DNA of 64,000 nt from Hericium rajendrae (GCA_033439255.1 CM065887.1:992001-1056000), one strand, 5' to 3'; positions 33,430-45,892 are shown, counted from the first letter of the stretch. Numbers and translations: made by a program. The notes: generated from the sequence alone by a model not told the origin.

Positions 33430-36400
33430 TTTTGAGCGGCGTACGACAGTAGGCCTAGCACTAGAGATAAGCCTCTTCGCTGTGATGAATCCGTGTAAAC
33501 TGCTATCGCGCCGCTTTCCCCACACCGACGATGATGCCCACCTCATGCCCGAAGGGCATCATCATCAAGTAGATGTGACGTGCATCGCCCTCACTGCTGG
33601 TACGGGCCTGTATTGGTTGTGAGTCTTGCGGCCGGTTCGACTTCATCACCCGCTTACCGTTATCCTACAGCTATCTGCCTCCTCGAGCCTGCACTGCCAT
33701 CCCAGTCATCAATCCCGCGGCCTTGAGAACCCCACGATGCGACCGCGATGCAAGGGCGTCATCATCAAGTAGATGAATCTGGTGGCAAGGGGTGATTCCG
33801 TGCGATGCGAGGGCATCATCATCAAGTACGCTGACTGGCTCATGAGGACGCACGGAAGTTGGCGCGGGGTGAGACACCAAGACGTCTGCATCAGGCGAGT
33901 CTAACTTGACAATGACGCCGGCATCGCGCGCGTCCGTGCTGCTTGGAACCCATCGCCCATCCTGCCGCCTGTGCGAGTGAGCGAAGAGTCTCGCGTCGAG
34001 CAGACGGCTGTCGCCCGCATCGCCCGTCCCGCGATCCTGTCGTGTTCACCTCGTTCCTGCTGACTTTGCTCGTTCACCGGAGGCTGGGAAGCATGCACCG
34101 TCGCCGAGACCAAGAGGCCTGCATCCAGCACATCTACTGTAACTTGACGATGACGCCGGCATCGTGCACGCCTGCCCTCGTCGTGCATCCGGAGTCGCCT
34201 GCCTCTCGATCCACCCTGTCAGTCGTGAGCGCTACGGCTCAGCGTTACGGAGACGAGATCGCGCAAACCTCTCGTCTCCATCCCGTCCACGGCAACATGA
34301 CAAGCGCGCCATGCGGGATAACTTGACGATGACGCCTGTGGTCGGCGTAGCGCCGGCCGATCGCCTGGACGTCGGTGGATCCCGCAAGAAGGCGTAGCGT
34401 GCTCGAGCGCTGAGGTGGAGGCAGTCTGCGGGGTATAATGGGAATGTGAGGGTTCTGTAGGTCTATGGTAAGTGCTACTGTCGTTTTTGAGAGCATAGGA
34501 ACTCACCTTGACGTCCCAGCATTGCCTTGCACGGTGCGCCCGCCGAACTCTTTGTACGCGGCATGGTTTCGGTTCTGGAGGTCTCTGCGATGCAGTTCTG
34601 AGTGCTGGTGAGTCGTTTTTGGTGCAAAATACCCGATGCAATTTGAAGCTCACCTGGATGCACAGAAACATTCCGTTTCATGCCGAGAACTCCCAAGATC
34701 CAGTGGCCCGCGCTGAGCGGCCTACTGGTCCATAGGGCAAAACAATGTGAACGGCGCGCTTCCACTTGCATCGCCGCGTGCTAGGCCAAGCCCAGCGCGC
34801 GATTCCATGCTTCCTGGTGAGTTATCTGGATGCGAATTAACCGAGTCGAAGTACTCACCGAGGCTCTTAAAAGCAGCATCTTTCACTCGAAAATTCTGAG
34901 GTCCAGGCCCCCACGGCGAGTGAGAACGAGGGCCTGAAGGGCATGGTATCGGATTCAGCATCGGTTCGATGCTGACGGCGTCGCTGTGCGGCTGGGCGAA
35001 GCCCAGCGCGCGATTCTGTACTCGCTGGTGAGTTCTTCCAGCGTCGATTAGCCGAGTCGAAACAGTACTCACCCAGGCTCTTGGAAACAGCACTTCTTGC
35101 CGCAAGGTTTGGAGGCGCAGGCCGCCGCGGTGAGCGGAAACGAGGACCTGTAGGAGATGCTTTCAGCCTCTTCAGTGTCGGCCTGCCACTGACGACGTCG
35201 CCGCGCAGCTGGGCGAAGCCCAGTGTGCGATCCTACACTCGCGGGTGAGTTGTTCCGGCGTGAATTACCCGAGTTGAAAGAGAACTCACTCAGACTTTTG
35301 AAAATAACCATTTTCGCTCAGAAATTTCGAGGTCCAGGCACCCGCGGCGAGCGGAGACGACTGCTCGAAGGGCAGCTGTCGGAGTCAGTGTCGGGTTGAT
35401 GCTGACGACGTCACCGCGTGGCTGGGTGCAGCCCAGCGTGCCTTTACCTCGTCGACAGCACATCGCGTTTGCGCCTGGACACTGGGCCCCACGGCGAGCG
35501 GCAATGCGGGCTGGGCAAGCGACTTCGCATGCAGCGATGGATGTTGACGCCATCACTGTGTGGCGGGCGAAGCCCGGCGGGCCATCCGCTCGTGCGCCCA
35601 GATCATCGGTATGTCGAGATTCATGCTTCAATCTGTCGTGCTCATCTCAATCTGCTCGTACAGTGTATGTTCACTCCAAAAATCTGGATTTCAGGCCCTC
35701 GCGGCCGAGCGGTAAGGAACGGGGATAGGACGAGGAGACGACGCGAGCGTCGCCCCAACGCGGATGATACGTGATGGACAGAGGCGGGAGATGGTCACGG
35801 GGCTGAGCGATGCAATGAAAATCTGCGACGCAGACAGGTGAGTATGCGAGACAGGTGGGACTAGAGCAGGAACTCACCTGCAGCCCTGCGCGCAGCCACT
35901 GATGCTCCCCGACGACGTCTGCACATTGGATCTCTTCCCGCCTGTCCCTTCCGCATGCCCTTCTCCCCCGCGACTTGCCTCCGGCGAGGTAGAACGCCTG
36001 GTAGTGCTGCCTACATCGTGTCCATCGTGCCCTGGTCGTAGCCCGCGGGCGTGAAGTGTCGAACCTGACGCCCGACATCGCTCATGTCCCGCACAGGCAC
36101 GAGCTTGAAGATACGTATGACACCGCTGGTGGCATCCGGCGGGCTGGTGTGTTCCGTGCGTAGTCGCAGGCGTTTGCAGCGCAGTTCAGTGGACGTCACA
36201 GTGCATGCTTCTGGTGAGTCTTGGAGGCGTACGAGATTGCGTAGAAACTCACCTGCCCGCGTAGGCCAGTTCCCCGCATCGTTCCCGATATCTCCTCACG
36301 ATGCATCGTCGCCTGTCTCCATCGAACCTCGCGTGTGATTCGCGAGGCTGAGCGCACCATAGAATGACCGCAAGGGCGTCATCGTCAAGTTAGGCGGGGC

Positions 36401-39150
36401 GCCGGTCTCCCTGAACCTCTCCGAGCACATTTCCGACAGCTTCGCGGCAGCCTTTCGACATCTCGCGAGGCATCTGACGTGTGCGCGCTCGCCATGGATC
36501 GCGCCGGAGGAAACACCAAGGGCGTCATCATCCAGTTCGACGCGCCGCCGGCATCTGCGCTGTGCCTTCCCGCCGCAGACGTCATGCGCGTCGACCGCTT
36601 CTGCGCACCATCCCCGACTTCACTTGCTGCCCCGTGCTGTCGGAAGTCGTGCACGCCGTCTCGGATGCGATCTGACATGCCGTAGCCCAAGGGCGTCATC
36701 GTCAAGTTCGGTGAGTTGCGCTACTACTACCGATATCGTAACGTGCTTACCAGTGTTACAGCTATCATGGTTCTCGCTCGGCGCACATTGCCTTCCGCAC
36801 CATCTGCTTAACCATGCATCCTGCGACTTGACGCATGTCTCAGCCATCGGTGCTGTCATCGTATCGCCGGAAATGCACTCGGAGCACCTGCTCACGCCTA
36901 ACTTGACGATGACGCCTGGTCGTCAGGTGTCTGCAGGATCGGGCGACCCCGCCATACGACGAAAGGCGCGGAGACACCGGAAATCGTGCCAGAGATGGTG
37001 GACGGGTCGCGGAAAGCCCAACACAGCAAGTCCGCAACCTCCACGCAAGATATGATCTGTTGGCACCATCGGACCGTTTAGCAGAGAACTCGCTCTGTAA
37101 CGTGATGGCACCATGTGCGCGACGAGCTTCCACGCGGAGAGCGGGCGGCGAAGGGCGTCGGGAAAGCGGGAAGAACACGACAGCCTTGCGGCACATGACA
37201 CCGTGAGTTTCCATCCCCCTTCGTATGCGACAGCAACTTACCGTCGTGCGGAGCAGCCACCACAGAGTGCTCCCGCTGACTCAACCGCATCGCGCATGAG
37301 TTTCATCAAGAAGGTTCGTCGGCGCCGCACCCACGTCCTTGCCATTCGCTGAGTCCGAAGCGACGCGCTCGCTGCATCAGGACCTCAGATGCGATCGCGA
37401 CACCAGGGCGTCATCGTCAAGTAGATGAATTGCCGGCGAGGCGTCGTTCCGCCGTCTCTCTGGGCCACCCATGCCTTCGCTAGCCGCCGGTGTGCTCGTT
37501 TCGCAGACACCTCAACTGCGACGCACAGACATCATCGTCAAGTACGCCAACGGGGCCAATGAGGATGCACGGCGATCGGGCATGGGCTGAGATACCCAGA
37601 CGCTTGCGTCCAGCGAGTGTAACTTGACGATGACACCAGCATCTTGCTAGCTCGCTCCTTGTTGGTCTGTCTGCGCTACCAGGAATCCATCGCCCTACGT
37701 CCTGCATCCTGCCGCCTCGCGAAGCATCTCATCATCAGGCAGACAGCTGTCGTCCGCATCGCCTGTCCCGCGATCTGCTTGTATTCATCCCGTACATGCC
37801 GACTCTGCCTGCTCGCTGGAGTCGCCGTCGCCGTCACCAAGACAAGCCTCGTCCGGCACATCTAACTTGACGATGATGCCGGCGTCGTGCGGGCTTGCTT
37901 GTCGTCCGTCCCGATTCGCCATTGCCTCGCACCCTGCCTCCCCTGCCCTGTCGATATGGCTCAGCATCACAGACAGGAGATCGCGCGGTCCTCTCGTCTC
38001 GGTCCCGTCCGCGCCGACATTGCAGGCATGTCGTGTGGCGCGGGCTAACCTAACAATGACGCCTCGGGCCGGCGTAACACCGCCCGATTGCCCGTACCTC
38101 ACAATAAGGCTTAGCACATTCGATGGCTGAGGTGGAGGCGGTCTGTGGCACGCGATGGGGATTCGAGGCACAGAGAAAGAGAGTTCTGCAGAATCTGTGG
38201 TAAGTGGCACTGGTGTTTTCAAAAGTGCAGCAACTCACCTTGACATCCAGCCTGGCCTCGCACACAGTAAGATAGTTCCTTCAGCATATGTACGAATGAC
38301 ACCAACGCTCCCGCCGACTCCGCCCTGGGAGCACCGCATCCTGCCCATTATCCCTCTGTCCCGGCCTCTTTATCGTGCCGAGGGCGTCATCATCAAGTAG
38401 ACGATCGTACGTGCCCGTCGACACCGACATTCTCCACCTCATGGCGATCTGCTGGGTGCCGCGAAGGGATAGCTCCATCGCTGCGACGGAGGGCCTGCAT
38501 CTGGCGTGTGTCTAACTTGACGATGACGCCCGCTGCTCTTCTAGGCATCGTGCGATTTGTCAGCGCCACATCAGTCGCGCAGCATGAGGGCTGTCTAGCG
38601 CATTCGGGGGTCCAAGATCGGGGCGGGGCGAGGTGCGAGATGGGCACGGAGAACGAGATCTGTGAAGCTATGGTCAGTGCTACAGCTGTCTTCAAAGGTA
38701 CAGCAACTCACGTCAAAATTCAGCCTGGTCCTTCCCATCGACATCGGGCATGAACGAGGCAGCACACTGAACACATAGATGACATTGATGTGTTGACGTC
38801 ACTCGGCTCGCAGCACCTCGGCGCATGTCTCGCCTGACTTGTGTTCACGTCGAGACGTGTGCGGGCCGACTTGCGACGCTCCACGCAGGTCGCTGCCAAA
38901 GCTGAGTGCCTCGTCGATGTCGAACAACATGCCACACCTCTGCCTCCTCATTGTGGTCGACATTGATGTCATCAGGTCGTCTCAGCAGTGGGTCTGTCGC
39001 AACACAGGGGCATCATCGTCAAGTAGACAAATTGCCCCCGCATTTGAGCTGGTCTGGCTTGCAAAGTCAGCAATTCTGAACGAGTTCCGGATGGCCAAAC
39101 TTAATGTGTGCACTGGTCCGATGACGAGCAGGACTTGATGAAGAGGAAGG
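33430..39150. repeat. Complex repeat cluster with 18 copies of a GGCGTCATCGTCAAGT motif
   Basis: About 5.7 kb with no recognised protein. A 16-17 bp motif occurs in + orientation at 33554, 33754, 33811, 36374, 36519, 36691, 37406, 37529, 38382 and 39008, and in - orientation at 33904, 34142, 34321, 36901, 37622, 37865, 38048 and 38515. Larger blocks are duplicated: roughly 33,800-34,700 resembles 37,520-38,420, and the start of the block recurs near 38,640-38,740. On the minus strand the motif reads GVIVKLD in one orientation and LLDDDAL in the other, inside frames that remain open for 60-150 codons. A repetitive minus-strand gene is therefore possible, but no single model holds. Confidence 0.6.
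34783..35440. repeat. About 215-bp tandem repeat, three units
   Basis: Three units begin at about 34,783, 34,997 and 35,212, marked by GCCCAGCG(C/T)GCGATTC-like sequence; a partial fourth starts near 35,427. Each contains a GGTGAGT...ACTCAC pair 44-47 bp long that is a plausible short intron on either strand. Spacing between these pairs keeps a multiple of three (165 and 168 nt). Confidence 0.65.
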
Positions 39151-39341
39151 CCAATTAATGAGGCTGTCACACATGTTTATTAGAATGATGCAGCGAACAA
39201 ATTATATTCTGTAGTTCATGATGATCCAACTACAGAAACTAGCTGCAGAACATGGGACAATGTAGAATTACCTGGGTATGGGTATTGTACCTAAAAGGTA
39301 GGGCAGTGGTGGAAGAAGTCGGGACATGAGATACATGGGGC

Positions 39342-42300
39342 GATCATAGAATACCATGGTTGCCGATGGCTGTGAGGATCTCCAGCAGGAGCCAGCTTTC
39401 AATAGCCTGACGAAGAGAGGCTGGGCTTGCTGCTCCATCGGTCGATGGATAGGTCCTACTGGCAAGGCGAGCGATGTAGCTAGCTGGGATAGTCATCTGA
39501 CGGAAGCAGGTCCGCCAGATTATCTTTCCCTCGGCAAGACACCTCGCTCGCCCCTCGGTAGGACAGACATATGCGGGATCGTTATCGCTCACAAATGCGA
39601 CCTATACCAAGAGATGTGTCATGTTAGAATGGATAGGCAGACAGTGACATGTAGCTGACATACACGAATACTTCCACCAGTCTCCTGCACATTTTGTGAC
39701 CCTGTCGCAGCCAGATGGAACAGGCTGGGCTGGAAGGACAAATTATCAATGTCTGACAGGTTGATACTGCGATGGAAGAGACCAAGAGATCGTGCCAAAT
39801 CGAAATCAGCTGTATATGGCACACCAGTACCCTGAAGGAACTCGAGGAGAATTCGAGGAAGACCCCAGAATGCACCATCGATGTCGACTGTGCGGTGATT
39901 CGGAGGAACAGATGCGAACACACGATGGTCGACGATGTGAGAGATAGAATTGAATGAAGTGATTGCATTAGCATATACGAGGCTGAGGAGGAGATTGGAT
40001 CCTCCCTCAAAAGCTCGCACGACCTGTAGACAATCAATATCAGGTTAATCACAAAACTCTACACAGATGCTAGCAGCTTACATGGCTAATGTTGAAACCA
40101 TTGCGGCAGGGCAGGGAAAATCCCTTCCAGAACGACTGGATATCACGATGATGGGGATGTTCTGTGCCGAGAAGCCCACGATAAACCATCATCGCTGCGA
40201 CAGCTGCATGTTCAGCAGGTCCTCTAGAACGAAGAGATGTCGCCTACCACAGCGATCAGCCAAACTCGCAAGCAGGAACGATAAAGCATGACTCACATCC
40301 ATTGGTTCACAGTAAAGAGCGAGGTATGCAGAGAACTCCGTGATATCATCCGTGTCGTGGCTGGTATTGAGCCATTTCTCAACAGTAGCATGAAAAGTTG
40401 GATGCCATTCAGCGAGGATTTCTGGTATGATCGAGTTGAAATCGCGATCGTTCAGGAGCCAATGAATGAAAATCGGACTCAGAGGAGCTGTTGCATATCC
40501 TGACAGCAGGGCAAGAGCTGTACAGGCCCCAAAGACACCGAGATCAATACGACAGTCTGCGCTAGCTAGATGAGCGAGTGGACTTGTCGTCGGTGAATAT
40601 GTGCGGTCGAGACGAGGAGTCATGAACTCGTCTGGGTTACGACGATACTCCTGAAACAGGAGAGTAATTGCTTCGCGGCTAAGGCCATCTCCCGATGAAC
40701 GAATATTCTCAGGATGCAGCTCGTCTCCATCGCTAGGGTCACCACTATATCTAGAAATAGACAGGTTATCAAATCGCACTGCAGCACAACCAGTAGATGT
40801 GTCCTTACATTAAGCATGAGATACGAGGAGAGAGCACCCTTGTGAAGTTGCCGACAATCACAGCTTCACGAATGATCTGTTTGTAGTGGGCAATGACACC
40901 ATCGATGTCTTGACCACGAAGAGTTAATGTGGGAGCAGACCGTGCATTTGGATGCCAGACACCCTGACATGCTGATTCGAACATCTCATCCAGCGAGTCG
41001 AAGGTGCTGAGGAGTGTGTAGTCGGGCTCGGGGGGAATCCAGGGAGTGGTCCAGAGAGTTGCAGGAATAAAGCTCGCTGAGACAGATTCCATGGTCGCCA
41101 TCTGGCGCAGGGACCGATCAGACGAGCTGAGACTGCCAGCATCCTGATCAGCAGCTGGACGAGCCTGGATGTTATTCTAGCACTTCAATTAAGTGCTATA
41201 TCTTCAGCAGATGAAGTGAGACTCACCATGGCTATGACAGCTGGACGAGTGATCTGACTAGGCCTGGGCATAGTAGGCTCCGAGTCGATGACAGGTGTAG
41301 TAGGCTCCGAGTCAGCGACAGGCATACGAGGGTTACAGGAAGAGCAGGTCTGCAGCATCTGCTGGATCTCTTCGTCATCATCATCGCTGTTAAGCTGGGC
41401 ATCCTCCACATCGCTCTGGAATTCTCTATAAAACTGCGATGAGATACATGGATGTGGAAGGGGCTCCGACGAGGGAGAAATGACAGCAATGAATGGATCG
41501 TGCTGGGGAACTGAAACATAGTACAGTCAGAAAATCTCCAGTAGACTTCGAGCTGAGAAAATAGCAAGCTTACTAAAGCGAATGACCCAGCGATTCTCCT
41601 CTAAGCAGAGGCCAGGATGTGCGAATGTTGTGCGCTGTGATGCAAGGCTCTCTAGAGTCATGAAACTGCCTAAGGGTGTGCGATTAAGAAAGATCTGGCC
41701 ATCTCGCCTGGGCTGTCCTCGGTTGCGAAGAGATAGCAGCTCGAGCCCAAGCCTCTCATGCTGGTGAATTGTATGGCGTGATGGAAGGGTCAATGTATAC
41801 TGAGCAGGAGAGGCAGCAGCAGCATCAAGTAGGTGCCTAGCAGCTGAGACGATCATTGTGTCGAGTGGGAGTGTGAAGTCATAGATTAGATGGTGCGACA
41901 CCATCCAGTCCCAGACCGTGGCACTTCTGTATCGATATAGGACATTCAAGTAAGTGCGATCGCTCTTAATGATGAGTGCATTAGTATAAGACATGTAAAG
42001 AGCAGTACCAAATTGCGAACTTACAGTTGGGGGCCACAGCTCCAAACGAACATCTATCATGCGGCCTGTAGGTGTCGTACTAATGCAGCTGGCGATAGTG
42101 GGAGCTGCTACAGCGAGGGAAGGTGGTCTTGAAGCCTGACCACGGCGGCCACGACGTGGAAGGAAGGGAGCAGCTGGGAGGGTGCGAGCAGCAGATGCGA
42201 GACGAGCCTGATTCGTATGGCCTCCAGCTGATGGGGCCCGAAGTGCTTCAAACCCAAGAAAAGGTTGACTACGACTCGGAGCTGTGGCAGGCACTGATGG

Positions 42301-42579
42301 ATGGCCAGCGACCGGAAGTTGAGAGCGCATGCTCTGGTATGGTGCGATCGGTGCTGGTCCAGGCTGGCTCGGCGGAGGAGCAGTTGATCCCGGCATTGGC
42401 ACACCGAACACTGGGGCTGGGGTTGCTGCAGCTGGTCGGGCTGGCACAGCAGGTGGGCGAGATAGATTCGATGGAGCTGATGGGACTGGGTTCACCTGAT
42501 TCGCAGTGACTGCTGTAAGCATCGTCTGCATCGTCTGCAGCTGTGCATATAAGGCATTGAGGTCAATGTTCTCGGACAT
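39342..42579 (-). CDS. HECT-like ubiquitin ligase family protein
   Basis: Starts ATG at 42577-42579. Minus-strand exons are separated by short introns near 42,025-41,966, 41,578-41,515, 41,225-41,175, 40,807-40,752, 40,303-40,250, 40,081-40,023 and 39,661-39,602. The N-terminal half is Pro/Ala/Ser-rich, then globular. The region from DGLSREAITLLFQEYRRN onward resembles a HECT N-lobe. Later VYRGLLGTEHPHHRDIQSFWKGF, ILLEFLQGTG and finally TCFRQMTIP occur, where the Cys sits in the position of the HECT catalytic Cys (TCFN-L-LP). It ends LLLEILTAIGNHGIL at about 39,343. If right, the product attaches ubiquitin to substrates. No stops interrupt the model. The similarity is moderate and comes from motif reading only. 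Confidence 0.5.
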
Positions 42580-44337
42580 CTAAAAGCAGCTGTCTCATCA
42601 GATGAGAAGGGGACATATCGAGCAGCAAATGACCAACCTGAGAGATATGGAAGTGCTACTGGTATCGCCCATAGCAGGCATCAGGCATGAGAATGGTATG
42701 GAAAATAAATCGAGGACAATGAGAGCACATACCGATTATCGGGAGTAGGACTTCTATATGAACGAGCTATCAAAATGATGAGCCTCAATAAGAAAGAAGA
42801 GCGATGATAATACGAGCAGCGACTCACCGAAAATGAGCCAAACAGTGAACGAATTACTAGAGAATAGGATGACAAGATGATGGGATGAATCCAATTAAAT
42901 GCAGGTGACTACTATGCAGAGCGAGCGATGGGGCAAGAACGACGAGAAAAAGGAGATGGAGTCGAAAGCAGGATCAGGCTGATTACGATGAGGTGGATGG
43001 ATGGATTGAGCCCAGGCGATAGTGGTGAGACGAGGATAGGGAGAGAGGGAGGAAGGAGGTGGGAGGGGCTGAATGACTCGGAGAAAGTGCTACAGCTTAA
43101 ATATGAGAGGTGTGGACATGATCACCTGCCCACCTCGCCGTCGGTCGGAAGGGTCAGCATTTAGGCAAGGGCAAAGAACACCAAAAGTACCTCACAAGGT
43201 GGAAATGGCAGTGACTAGCGATAAACAAATTGCAAGGGATGAGAGATGAACTGGCGAACTCATTATGTACTCACTTTGGAGGTTGCCGGGACAGCAGAAT
43301 GTAGACGTGTTGATCGAAATTAAAATACTCCATGCCTTGTGGCAGATCCCCGCCCCACATGTTGTTCGCCTATGTAAGATTATGGACTGCGGCCTTCAAT
43401 GGCAGTGGGGTATCGGTAGAGACAACCTGATAGTGAACGAAGCGATAAAGCGAGTTATAGTACGCACAGTCATCCAGCTCTCTAACATACAGTAAAGAAC
43501 CATGCCAAAAAGTACCGACAAAGTACAGGGAAAGAACGAAGTGACGCCCACAACTGTAAGTACTAATGCGCGACGACTCGGACGAAGTAACGCCCTCAAC
43601 CAAGAAATTATGTAACTGCCGCAGACGCGTAACGCGCGCAACAGTGAAGTAACGCCCACAACCAAGAAATTATGTAAGTACTGCCGCAGACGCGTAAGGC
43701 GCACGACTTGCTGTGCTCGCGCTCAAATTTTCAACGATAAATAATGTCATAGATATTGTCAGAAGAATGGTTGATATGCGGTGGAATTGTGCACGCAATG
43801 AGTAAGAGGCCAAATCATTTCGTAGCTGCCATCGCTTGTTTTCCGTACGGATGTGATGCCGTACATGGCGAGAGCTTTGTTGCGTAACACGTCATCTCTG
43901 GTCTGCATAAAGTGACGCTCATCAGAGGTGCCACTGATGAAGATAAAAAGGCGCACGTACACCACGAGTCATGATGAGGGACAAACAGCTATTGAATTCA
44001 GCAAAAAATGCGCAGTTTGGTTTTATAGTCTATTGAAGAGGGGTAATGGTAGCAGTGAATCGGACATATTTAGAACGGGCGGCTTCAGACTTCAACGTGC
44101 GGAAATTTCAGAAACATATGGAAGTATATTGCAAGACCGTAAATAGTACAAAATAAAGCAATTTCATGGGTGCCAGAGGTAGAAAAATATGTTCAACGGC
44201 AAAGTTCAGTATGAAGCGTAAGAGAGATAAAATAAATAAAAATGGAAAAAAGGCATGGGCAGGTTGACTAGGCGTTAAGTTTAGTAGCCATACCGACGAG
44301 ACTGCGATTACTTCCTCCACAACCTATCCGACAGTTG
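42580..44337. other. Spacer with a short tandem repeat, no recognised gene
   Basis: Promoter side of the HECT-like gene followed by low-value open frames (43,265-43,495 + and 43,370-43,704 -). At 43,568-43,709 an about 75-80 bp unit is repeated in tandem (GAAGTAACGCC, CAACCAAGAAATTATGTAA, CTGCCGCAGACGCGTAA), with a looser third copy near 43,540. Confidence 0.5.
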
Positions 44338-45183
44338 TTATCCCCGAAACTCCAGAACGTTGCGACTTCGGCAGAAGTTCTCGTCGTCTCGGCAGTGACG
44401 GTAGGGGGTACCCAGTGGCAGGACGAGGCAGCCTCGGTCGCCGAAATACCGGAAAGTGCGAGGGCAGTAAGCCTTGCCCGATGTACGTGACTTGTGAAAG
44501 TGGGAGGAGGCGCCAAAAGATTTGAAAGTGAATCCGCGATTGATGTACTTCTGGATACAGTCCAGTGATCTGTCGGATAACAGTTGGACGGGGTCTATTA
44601 GGCCTTCACCATGTAGGGTTGCTCGAGGGTAAGGGATGCAGATGCTGTCAGTGCGCATGACGTTCATGACGACGGTGCTCCAAAACTTTGCGAGCGGATA
44701 AGTCGTGGAGGATGCGCCGCTGACGATGACATCCACGTGAGTACCGGGTGGACGAAAGAGTCAGATGACGCTGTCGATGCCTGCGCCGTACTCGGCGATG
44801 TCGCTGTCTTCGCTTGGCGTGACATCTATGATGCTGTATCCCGCTTCAGTCGTCAGGAAATTCAATATACGGGATGAGGTTGATGGCAAACAGTATACGT
44901 CCAGGTCACCCAAAGTGAAGTCGAATTTATGCAAGGCATGGAGGATGAAGGAAAGAGGAAATGATCCGGACAAAATGGAATTTGTGTCGAAGAGAAGATA
45001 GCGGAAGGACTCGGGGTGAGGCACGTATTGTGCAAGGCGCCGGTTGTATAAACTGGCCAAAAACCAGCCTACGAGATATCGCAGTTGGTGGTTACAGTTT
45101 GCGAGTGTGAGCATATCGATCACGGAGATGTGTTGAAGGATAGTTTCGAACACATCGTGCTCTAGAATGCGTTGTGTATGCAT
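44338..45183 (-). pseudogene. F-box/nucleotidyltransferase-fold family gene with a premature stop
   Basis: Starts ATG at 45181-45183. An F-box-like N-terminus (ILEHDVFETILQHISVIDML) is followed by SILSGSFPLSFILHAL...FTLGDLDVYC, the SGS...DLD pattern of nucleotidyltransferase-fold proteins expanded in Agaricomycetes. An in-frame TGA at 44761-44763 lies in DSVI-stop-LFRPPG, after which the same frame continues with VDVIVSGASSTTYPLAKFWSTVVMN, the expected family block. CGA (Arg) is the simplest ancestral codon. The C-terminal cysteine-rich end (NCRIGCGG) is in another frame, so an intron or second lesion lies near 44,337. Confidence 0.6.
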
Positions 45184-45619
45184 TGAGAGGTCAAATGGAA
45201 GATAGATGATGGTAGACTTTTTTTCCTGGTGAAGGATAGTTCGGGTCATAGACTTTGGGCAGATGTGTCCATTTGCGTAGAGGTTCAGCGATAGGTAAAA
45301 TATCTGTCTTCAAGGCAGATACGGATCTGAGCACTACCGGAAACCTGGTAAAGGAAGGAGCGATGAGCTGCACGATCACGGGATTGACACAGTGATGGAG
45401 CGATGTTTCGGAGAAAACAAATACAGGTGAAGAGAAAGGGTGGTATTATAGTGAGACAATGGTCCGGTAAGTAGTCAAAATATTGGTGACTGTTGTTTGT
45501 GGGAAAGATCGCGATGATTTTCACTGGGAAAAATTATTGTTTGAGGAGAAAAAAACAATACGCAGGCATGAGTCAGCCAAAGTTTTCGTCCGCATTATCA
45601 TCGGGCATTGTAGAACATA

Positions 45620-45892
45620 TCAATTATGGACACGATATCCTACAAGAAAAGGTCCGACGGCGTGGAGAGTGAGACCCTGTGCCTGTCGAGGAGAAACAAT
45701 GAAGCATGTGGCAGATACTGAGGATGCAGAGAGAGTGATGTCAAGGATGATGTGGATACGTGCAGGAAGTATAGAGGCATTGCCTGACTGACACATGCGT
45801 CTGGAAGGGCCGTACAGGAAATTGAACACAGCTTCTTCAGTGGCAGTAGCGTAGAATGCGTTGCCGCATCGCATCCAATTGAAAGAGATCAT
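45620..45892 (-). CDS. Small unrecognised protein, relative of 25,289-25,675
   Basis: A frame of 90 codons whose C-terminus matches the small frame at 25,289-25,675 (Q-QGLT-H, then a G...V-Y run and a final Asn). No named domain. Upstream coding may extend past 45,892. Kept as a tentative gene only because of the shared C-terminal motif at two loci. Confidence 0.35.
   Translation of the reverse strand: MISFNWMRCGNAFYATATEEAVFNFLYGPSRRMCQSGNASILPARIHIILDITLSASSVSATCFIVSPRQAQGLTLHAVGPFLVGYRVHN

Noticed and set aside
34607-38712. The GGTGAGT...ACTCACC pairs as a new transposon family with target duplications
   Set aside because: No flanking duplications are seen. Donor (GTGAG) and branch site (CTCAC) are naturally reverse complements, so ordinary short introns can explain much of the signal; kept only as an observation on density and symmetry.
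33554-39023. CRISPR-like array made of the 16-20 bp motif
   Set aside because: Copies occur in both orientations with irregular spacing and no spacers of constant length, in a eukaryotic setting.
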